A stretch of DNA of 8,988 nt from Pseudomonas sp. PGPPP3. GTDB lineage: Bacteria; Pseudomonadota; Gammaproteobacteria; Pseudomonadales; Pseudomonadaceae. The stretch spans positions 6,635 to 15,622 of the forward strand of contig NKIE01000017.1 in the NCBI GenBank assembly GCA_002256055.1, given 5' to 3'. The notes below the pieces were generated by a model that was given only the letters and a program-made list of their open reading frames with translations, was not told the origin of the DNA and did no database searches. Positions 5,485 to 8,988 of the stretch are shown one piece after another. Numbering within the stretch: position 1 is the stretch's first letter; every line of letters starts with the position of its first letter. Made by a program: the position numbers and the translations under genes.

Positions 5485-5554
5485 CAAGCGGTTGAAATCG
5501 TTCGCTTCGCTCTCTGGGACTGCGTACCGCAGCCCCTTAACCTAAACGTTAGGC
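5479..5554 (+). repeat. attC: attC10
   Basis: R'' CTCTAAC (5479-5485), R' GTTAGGC (5548-5554). Variant features: L'' GGTTGAA instead of GGTTCAA, inner hairpin CTGCG-TAC-CGCAG, CTCTCTGGG instead of CTCACTGGG, and one extra T in CCTAAACG. Confidence 0.94.
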
Positions 5555-5571
5555 TTCACAAGGAAGAGACT

Positions 5572-6096
5572 GTGCTATCTAACATATATTTTATCAACAC
5601 CCGAGAATTAGTTAAAAAGCTGGCTGCTGGTGAAATTTCTGACCACGTAGCATTTTTACACTTCCTCATACACGCCATAATCACAAGCGCCGCAATATCA
5701 AACCAAATAGATATGCGCTGGGCTGGAAATAATCCAAGTTCGTTACTAAATGATATCGCTTCATTCATTGCCTTGGGCTCAGTTCAGTATTGGGGCTTTA
5801 CTACAGCATACAAAATAAATAACGAAATTGATGGAAAAGACTTCTTCTTTCGTTACTCTGCGCTGAGCCTTCCGCTCTCAATTCAATTCTTCATTATTGG
5901 GTTTGTTTTATCTCTAGTATACGGGGCGTTAATGGGTGTACTAGCCGCGAATTTTGCAAATTCAGGAGTTCCAACATTTGTATGGAGCTCAATTGGCGTA
6001 GCATTCACAGCGGCAATTTCAATTATATATTTCAAACTGCTATTCATTGCACTTCAACAACTAAAAGAGTACAAGACCAACCCAACATCAATATAA
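5572..6096 (+). CDS. Cassette 11: four-segment membrane protein, GTG start
   Basis: At 174 residues, the largest protein of the 15 complete cassettes. It has four predicted membrane segments (about 26-43, 60-80, 98-125, 136-162), a charged loop KINNEIDGKDFFFRY (81-95) and a polar C-terminal tail. The first 25 residues form an amphipathic helix with a KK pair. The start is GTG at 5572, supported by AGGAAGAG (5561-5568) in front of it. As in cassette 6, the leader is longer and carries its own ribosome binding site. It ends two bases before attC11. I do not recognise the family; the segment pattern is of a small integral membrane protein, without residues that would suggest a transporter or enzyme. 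Confidence 0.82.
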   Translation: MLSNIYFINTRELVKKLAAGEISDHVAFLHFLIHAIITSAAISNQIDMRWAGNNPSSLLNDIASFIALGSVQYWGFTTAYKINNEIDGKDFFFRYSALSLPLSIQFFIIGFVLSLVYGALMGVLAANFANSGVPTFVWSSIGVAFTAAISIIYFKLLFIALQQLKEYKTNPTSI

Positions 6097-6098
6097 AA

Positions 6099-6173
6099 GC
6101 CTAACAAACGGTTCAAATCGTTCGCTTCGCTCTCTGGGACCGGCAGAGCCGGCCCCTTAACCAAACGTTAGGT
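6099..6173 (+). repeat. attC: attC11
   Basis: R'' GCCTAAC (6099-6105), exactly complementary to its own core; R' GTTAGGT (6167-6173). Inner hairpin CCGGC-AGA-GCCGG. The mini-hairpin ends GCTCTC as in attC10, so its outer second pair is lost. Confidence 0.95.
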
Positions 6174-6181
6174 ATTACACG

Positions 6182-6598
6182 ATGACCTATTGGAATCCTC
6201 TTGTTCCTGAGTTGACCGTTTCGAACGTGGATGTTTCTCTGGGTTTTTACCTTGCCGCGGGCTTCCACATCCGATTCAGACGCTCATCCCCTGAGTTTGT
6301 TTACATTGAACTGGGTCATGCTCAACTAATGCTTGAGGAAGACCATCCGGACAACTGGAAAACTGCCGATCTAAATCCGCCCTATGGCCGCGGAGTAAAC
6401 TTTCAAGTTGAAGTAGAAAACATTAGTACAATTTTAGAAAATTTTATAAATAGTGGAATTTCACTATTTCGAGAGCCTACAGAGTCTTGGTATGAAACAT
6501 CTCCTAGCACCGAAGAAGGACAGATAGAATTTTTAGCTCAAGATCCAGATGGATATCTCATGCGTTTCGTAGAAGTCCTTGGAACAAGGTGCAAGTAA
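6182..6598 (+). CDS. Cassette 12: VOC-superfamily protein, bleomycin-resistance-like
   Basis: A 138-residue protein of the vicinal oxygen chelate (glyoxalase/bleomycin-resistance) fold, with its two beta-alpha-beta-beta-beta modules visible. The first runs from VPELTVSNVDVSLGFY (8-23) through FVYIELGHAQLMLEE (39-53). The second runs from GVNFQVEVEN (71-80) to EFLAQDPDGYLMRF (116-129), where DPDGYLMRF is the family hallmark. Length and motif order match the bleomycin-binding (Ble/BRP-like) branch, which sequesters glycopeptide drugs as a dimer and needs no metal; VOC enzymes with other substrates look similar, so the ligand is uncertain. Cytosolic. AGG of the core is nine bases before the ATG. 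This is the only cassette in the array with a clear functional family. Confidence 0.92.
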   Translation: MTYWNPLVPELTVSNVDVSLGFYLAAGFHIRFRRSSPEFVYIELGHAQLMLEEDHPDNWKTADLNPPYGRGVNFQVEVENISTILENFINSGISLFREPTESWYETSPSTEEGQIEFLAQDPDGYLMRFVEVLGTRCK

Positions 6599-6599
6599 T

Positions 6600-6675
6600 A
6601 CCTAACTAGAGGTTCAAGTCGCTCGCTTCGCTCACTGGGACGGGCTAAAGCCCGCCCCTTAACCAAACGTTAGCC
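6600..6675 (+). repeat. attC: attC12
   Basis: R'' ACCTAAC (6600-6606), exactly complementary to its own core GTTAGGT; R' GTTAGCC (6669-6675). Mini-hairpin GCTCGC-TTC-GCTCAC; inner hairpin CGGGC-TAAA-GCCCG. Confidence 0.95.
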
Positions 6676-6678
6676 GTC

Positions 6679-7074
6679 ATGACCAGACCTTTACCAATTC
6701 CTGAACTTATTGAAGAGTGGCTGTTGTGGGTCAAATGGGTAAGTAGTCCTGATCGGGACGAAAGTCAGGGCCAAAATTTAATTGGTTGGGATGAATTTAA
6801 TTGGATTGCAACAAAGCATCCCGATCACGGATGGCAAGCAATCCTTGCCGTACTTAAAGATCCGCGTGCAGAACCCTACCTGGGTAATCTCGCAGCTGGC
6901 CCGCTGGAAGATCTTTTGTCTTACCATGGAGCGGAATTCATCACAAGAATCGAGGCTGAAGCCAAATCAAACCCCAAGTTTTCTTGGCTACTTGGAGGTG
7001 TTTGGCAAAGCGATATCCCAGATAACATCTGGGTTCGAGTACAGTCCGTATGGAATCGAAAAGGCTGGGAATGA
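6679..7074 (+). CDS. Cassette 13: DUF6869-like cytosolic protein
   Basis: A 131-residue soluble helical protein. The signature LAAGPLEDLLSYHGAEFI (71-88) followed by LLGGVWQ (104-110) and IWVRVQ (117-122) fits the DUF6869 family as I remember it; members are of this length and their function is not known to me. The N-terminal half is rich in tryptophan (W14, W17, W20, W37, W42, W52). The ATG is only nine bases after the core G (GTTAGCCGTC-ATG), the shortest leader here, and lacks a Shine-Dalgarno. Translation may therefore depend on ribosomes arriving from upstream or on a leaderless-like mode. An alternative +1-frame ORF (6782-7096) overlaps most of it but has no family signature. Confidence 0.85.
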   Translation: MTRPLPIPELIEEWLLWVKWVSSPDRDESQGQNLIGWDEFNWIATKHPDHGWQAILAVLKDPRAEPYLGNLAAGPLEDLLSYHGAEFITRIEAEAKSNPKFSWLLGGVWQSDIPDNIWVRVQSVWNRKGWE

Positions 7075-7090
7075 CATACCGCGTGCTGAC

Positions 7091-7166
7091 GGCTAACAAG
7101 GCGCTCAAATCGCTCACTTCGTTCGCTGGGACCGCGTACCGCGGCCCCTTAGCTTAATCGTTAGGT
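7091..7166 (+). repeat. attC: attC13, the most divergent attC, with compensated L arms
   Basis: R'' GGCTAAC (7091-7097), exactly complementary to its own core GTTAGCC; R' GTTAGGT (7160-7166). L'' is GCTCAA and L' TTAGC, a compensatory change from the usual GGTTCAA/TTAACC. The mini-hairpin arms are exchanged as in attC3 (7112-7126), and the inner hairpin is CCGCG-TAC-CGCGG. Confidence 0.95.
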
Positions 7167-7184
7167 GGCAAGGTCAAGTCACGT

Positions 7185-7385
7185 ATGAGTCAGCTAATTG
7201 GAATTGCATTTATCATTGTAGGAATAATTTCTTTCGTTTACGGCGACAAATTAATCTCTGTAAATGATGGGCCTGTTACTAAATTTGTTAGTTGGCCAGC
7301 TTCACTGCGTACCGTAACAAAGCGACTCATCGGTACTGCACTGTTTTGCGTTGGCGTATGGTTTTTATTTCAGGGTCCAATGTGA
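7185..7385 (+). CDS. Cassette 14: 66-residue two-segment membrane protein
   Basis: Two predicted membrane segments (about 3-20 and 47-63) joined by a loop with NDGPVTKFVSWPASLRTVTK (27-46), whose basic residues suggest a cytoplasmic loop and hairpin topology. This is the smallest cassette gene, in the shortest cassette (303 bp). AAGG (7170-7173) lies 11 bases before the ATG. The 24-base leader is long for this array. The family is not recognised; the loop motif around W37-P38 resembles small membrane proteins annotated only as hypothetical. A coding call is supported by cassette position and the fit of the ORF between core and attC14. Confidence 0.7.
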   Translation: MSQLIGIAFIIVGIISFVYGDKLISVNDGPVTKFVSWPASLRTVTKRLIGTALFCVGVWFLFQGPM

Positions 7386-7392
7386 GTATGCC

Positions 7393-7469
7393 GCCTAACT
7401 ACAGGTTCAAGTCGTTCGCTTCGCTCACTCGGGACTGGCTAAAGCCAGCCCCTTAACCAAACGTTAGGC
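7393..7469 (+). repeat. attC: attC14
   Basis: R'' GCCTAAC (7393-7399), R' GTTAGGC (7463-7469). Inner hairpin CTGGC-TAAA-GCCAG, again compensatory. The outer R'' base is G where its own core (GTTAGGT) predicts A. It has CACTCGGG as in attC6. Confidence 0.95.
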
Positions 7470-7477
7470 CACTAGGC

Positions 7478-7759
7478 ATGCATTCCAAAACTCGCTGGGC
7501 AGTAATAATCCTTGGCCCGCTTTTGGCTACCACCCTCTACTTCATTGCTTCTCGGTGGCCGAATGATTGGGCCACTGGAAGTTTCGACTTTTTGGCCATT
7601 GGCGTCGCTGTTTGCGCTGGCTTATGGGCAATTGCCCGCCTTAGCCTTTCCACCAAAGCGAAGCTCACTATTGGAGCCCTCTATGCTCCACTCGCCTTTG
7701 TAGCATTGGCTTTCTATTCTCTGGCCTTCGTTTGCGCAGTATTTGATAACTGCCTGTGA
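7478..7759 (+). CDS. Cassette 15: small three-segment membrane protein
   Basis: A 93-residue protein with three predicted membrane segments (about 7-25, 36-54, 62-88) and a short acidic C terminus (FDNCL). Its N-terminal MHSKTRW and the loop RLSLSTKAK (54-62) carry the positive charge and are probably cytoplasmic. ATG at 7478; the core AGG is nine bases upstream, while the nearer TAGG is too close to act. G+C is somewhat higher than in neighbouring cassettes. An out-of-frame ORF (7512-7703) lies inside it and is a shadow. Family not recognised. Confidence 0.78.
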   Translation: MHSKTRWAVIILGPLLATTLYFIASRWPNDWATGSFDFLAIGVAVCAGLWAIARLSLSTKAKLTIGALYAPLAFVALAFYSLAFVCAVFDNCL

Positions 7760-7769
7760 TAGCGTTTTG

Positions 7770-7845
7770 GCCTAACAAGCGGTTCAAATCGTTCGCTTCG
7801 CTCACTGGGACGGGCTAAAGCCCGCCCCTTAACCAAACGTTAGGC
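7770..7845 (+). repeat. attC: attC15, the last canonical attC
   Basis: R'' GCCTAAC (7770-7776), exactly complementary to its own core; R' GTTAGGC (7839-7845). Mini-hairpin and inner hairpin are of the commonest type (CGGGC-TAAA-GCCCG). Confidence 0.96.
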
Positions 7846-7848
7846 GTC

Positions 7849-7881
7849 ATGCCTAGTGGCCCAAACTGGTTAAAGCAATGA
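7849..7881 (+). CDS. 10-codon leader ORF overlapping the hydrolase start
   Basis: ATG at 7849, nine bases after the core G, opens MPSGPNWLKQ and stops at TGA 7879-7881. This overlaps the hydrolase ATG as ATGA. The hydrolase start itself has no good Shine-Dalgarno, so translational coupling through this mini-ORF is plausible. The 11-codon ORF in class 1 attI is a precedent for a short ORF boosting cassette translation. Whether it is translated is inference. Confidence 0.35.
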   Translation: MPSGPNWLKQ

Positions 7882-8936
7882 CATTAAGATCTGCATCAAG
7901 AGCCCTTTTCCCTCTTAGCTGCGCGCTCCTTCTGTGGTGCTCGCCATCCGGCGCGCAGATGCCAAACATGGGAACAGTCCGTCTGGCCCAAGAAGACGGT
8001 GGAACGACAACCGTCTTCTACCCGACGCTGGCAAGCGAGGCGCCCATTTCGCAAGGTTCATTTAGGCTGTCATTGGCTGAAGACAGTGAGCCACATCATG
8101 GAAACGGAAGACTGGTCGTTGTCTCTCACGGCTCAGGTGGTTCGCCATGGGTGCATACAGATCTGGCTCGGACTTTGGTGCAGAGAGGCTTCATCGTTGC
8201 AATACCACAGCATGCCGGGGACAACTACTTGGATCCTTCGGAGCCTGGTCCCACAAGCTGGAAACGGCGTCCACAGGAAGTCAGCAGAGCAATCGATCTG
8301 CTGCAGGCCGACCCAAAGCTTTCGCCACTTCTTCGTTTGGACTCGGTCGGCGTGTTCGGCGGTTCAGCTGGCGGACACACTGCGCTATCGCTAGCCGGTG
8401 GGGAATGGTCTCCAGGTCGCTTCCGCGATCACTGTCTCAATCACATCGCCGATGACTTTTCTTCGTGCGTCGGATTTACGACCCAACTGCGCGGCAACTG
8501 GCTTGACGTACTGAAGCTCTTTGCAGCCAAATTGGTCATCCGGTGGAAGTTCGACGATGACACACCGTACAGGTACACAGACAAGCGCATCCGAGCGGCG
8601 GTTGCCATGGTGCCATTTGCAGCCGACTTTTCGCCCGAGTCTTTGAGGTATCCAGCAGTGCCACTCGGCCTGGTAATAGCCGAGCGAGATGTCAATCAGG
8701 TACCAACCTTTCACGTGAAGGTGATTGAGTCGGTCTGTAAGCCAAGATGTCACGTTTTGGCAAGCCTGGCTGAAGGCGGGCACGGAGCAATGCTGTCGCC
8801 GCTGCCGCCCATCGTTCCAGGCAGCATTGCAGACCGACTCTTGAGCGACCCTCCGTCATTTGCCCGCACAAAAGTTGTCCCCGAACTGCACGAAACTGTT
8901 GCCAATTTCTTCCTCCAAAATCTTGCTGCTCAGTGA
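7878..8936 (+). CDS. Secreted alpha/beta hydrolase (dienelactone hydrolase / PAF-acetylhydrolase-like)
   Basis: A 352-residue protein with a cleavable signal peptide (hydrophobic 9-20, likely cut after S24-G25-A26) and an alpha/beta-hydrolase fold. The oxyanion region is VVVSHGSGGSPW (80-91). The nucleophile elbow is F-G-G-S163-A-G-G, fitting G-x-S-x-G. The probable acid is D271 in AERDVN, and the catalytic His is H302 in GGHGAM. This order and spacing match periplasmic dienelactone-hydrolase/platelet-activating-factor-acetylhydrolase-like esterases; the substrate cannot be told. Four cysteines (C186, C197, C287, C291) suit an exported protein. It is much longer and G+C-richer than the cassette genes. 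Its 5' side starts at a normal cassette core (7839), but no canonical attC follows, so it is either the terminal cassette with a decayed attC or a flank gene fused to the array end. Confidence 0.9.
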   Translation: MTLRSASRALFPLSCALLLWCSPSGAQMPNMGTVRLAQEDGGTTTVFYPTLASEAPISQGSFRLSLAEDSEPHHGNGRLVVVSHGSGGSPWVHTDLARTLVQRGFIVAIPQHAGDNYLDPSEPGPTSWKRRPQEVSRAIDLLQADPKLSPLLRLDSVGVFGGSAGGHTALSLAGGEWSPGRFRDHCLNHIADDFSSCVGFTTQLRGNWLDVLKLFAAKLVIRWKFDDDTPYRYTDKRIRAAVAMVPFAADFSPESLRYPAVPLGLVIAERDVNQVPTFHVKVIESVCKPRCHVLASLAEGGHGAMLSPLPPIVPGSIADRLLSDPPSFARTKVVPELHETVANFFLQNLAAQ

Positions 8937-8938
8937 CG

Positions 8939-8982
8939 CCTACCCCTTCCATCGTGAGGGGCGGGAGCTTGTTTTAGTTTTG
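8939..8982 (+). terminator. Candidate intrinsic terminator after the hydrolase gene
   Basis: The stem CC-T-A-CCCCT (8939-8947) pairs with AGGGG-C-G-GG (8957-8965), with one mismatch (A-C) and one T-G wobble and a nine-base loop. A T-rich tract (TTGTTTTAGTTTT, 8969-8981) follows. It starts two bases after the stop codon. Its 5' arm includes GCCTACC (8938-8944), one base from the R'' GCCTAAC expected of a cassette with core GTTAGGC. Confidence 0.5.
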
Positions 8983-8988
8983 TGGACA

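Larger units (their letters stand above)
1036..7845 (+). mobile_element. Integron gene-cassette array, 15 complete cassettes
   Basis: Fifteen consecutive units run in the same orientation, each holding one gene and ending in a 75-79-bp attC. Cassette limits (first base to the G of the last core): 1036-1397, 1398-1902, 1903-2380, 2381-2740, 2741-3248, 3249-3767, 3768-4233, 4234-4718, 4719-5182, 5183-5548, 5549-6167, 6168-6669, 6670-7160, 7161-7463, 7464-7839. In 12 of 15 the R'' heptamer at the end is the exact complement of the core at the cassette's own start; cassettes 3, 7 and 14 differ only in the outermost base. Uniform attC sites and many unknown genes are the hallmark of sedentary chromosomal integrons. 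No intI gene is in the window, so in isolation the segment would be classed as a cluster of attC sites lacking an integrase. Confidence 0.95.

Noticed and set aside
5556..5768. Minus-strand ORF of 70 codons as antitoxin or toxin opposite cassette 11
   Set aside because: It lies antisense to the first third of a well-placed GTG-started membrane protein gene and has no ribosome binding site or family resemblance.
6782..7096. Plus-strand ORF overlapping cassette 13 in another frame
   Set aside because: It starts well inside the cassette and lacks family motifs; the 6679 frame has the DUF6869-like signature and the expected start distance from the core.
1327..7845. CRISPR array
   Set aside because: Repeats of about 76 bp are separated by 0.3-0.5 kb genes, have two-fold symmetry with integrase cores and vary in the loop; this is the integron attC pattern.
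1327..7845. attC inner hairpins as intrinsic terminators
   Set aside because: The strong G+C stems are followed by CTTAACC rather than a T-run; some attenuation in RNA is possible but no terminator call is justified.
7999..8783. Several alternative-frame ORFs on both strands inside the hydrolase gene
   Set aside because: The hydrolase frame has a signal peptide and complete catalytic motifs; the others are shadows of G+C-rich coding sequence.

Overview
This window carries most of a sedentary (chromosomal-type) integron gene-cassette array of the kind found in Pseudomonas and close relatives (P. stutzeri, alcaligenes and mendocina groups). Fifteen attC sites of about 75-79 bp, nearly uniform in sequence, recur every 0.3-0.6 kb between 1327 and 7845, all in the same orientation. 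Each is preceded by one small plus-strand gene. The repeat sequence and the G+C-rich flanks suggest a pseudomonad; the species is not determined from sequence alone.

Layout. (1) 1-1034 is G+C-rich chromosomal flank. It holds the 5' end of a minus-strand AraC-family regulator gene broken by an in-frame TGA, a plus-strand lipoprotein gene (376-762), and a roughly 270-bp intergenic stretch with two hairpins. (2) 982-1041 looks like an attI site: two GTTA direct repeats followed by the core GTTAGAG, spaced much as in class 1 attI. No integrase gene is present upstream, where intI would normally diverge from it, so the platform has lost intI, or intI lies outside the window. (3) 1036-7839 holds 15 complete cassettes. 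Each starts inside a GTTRRRY core and ends at an attC whose outer arm (R'') complements that cassette's own first bases. The match is full in 12 of 15 and 6 of 7 in the others, which shows these are real recombination units. (4) 7840-8988 starts as a sixteenth cassette, with a 10-codon leader ORF overlapping the start of a secreted alpha/beta hydrolase gene. No normal attC follows it; a terminator-like hairpin does.

Contents. The cassette genes are short (66-174 aa) and A+T-richer than the flanks. Ten of 15 encode envelope proteins: nine with predicted membrane segments and one lipoprotein. The cytosolic ones are a VOC/bleomycin-resistance-like protein, a DUF6228-like protein, a DUF6869-like protein, a helical protein that may be immunity-like, and a conserved WW-VKF protein of unknown role. 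Cassettes 1 and 10 encode clear paralogues.

How it works. All genes read in one direction with leaders of about 9-25 nt, so most probably depend on transcription entering from the attI side or from internal promoters not recognised here. The attC core often supplies the Shine-Dalgarno bases, and in five cassettes the stop codon of the gene lies within attC. The most interesting structural point is in the attC sites themselves. Their bottom strand, the strand the integrase recombines, can fold a mini-hairpin with a GNA triloop and tandem G-A mismatches. This is preserved by compensatory changes across the 15 sites, while the top strand has no comparable fold.
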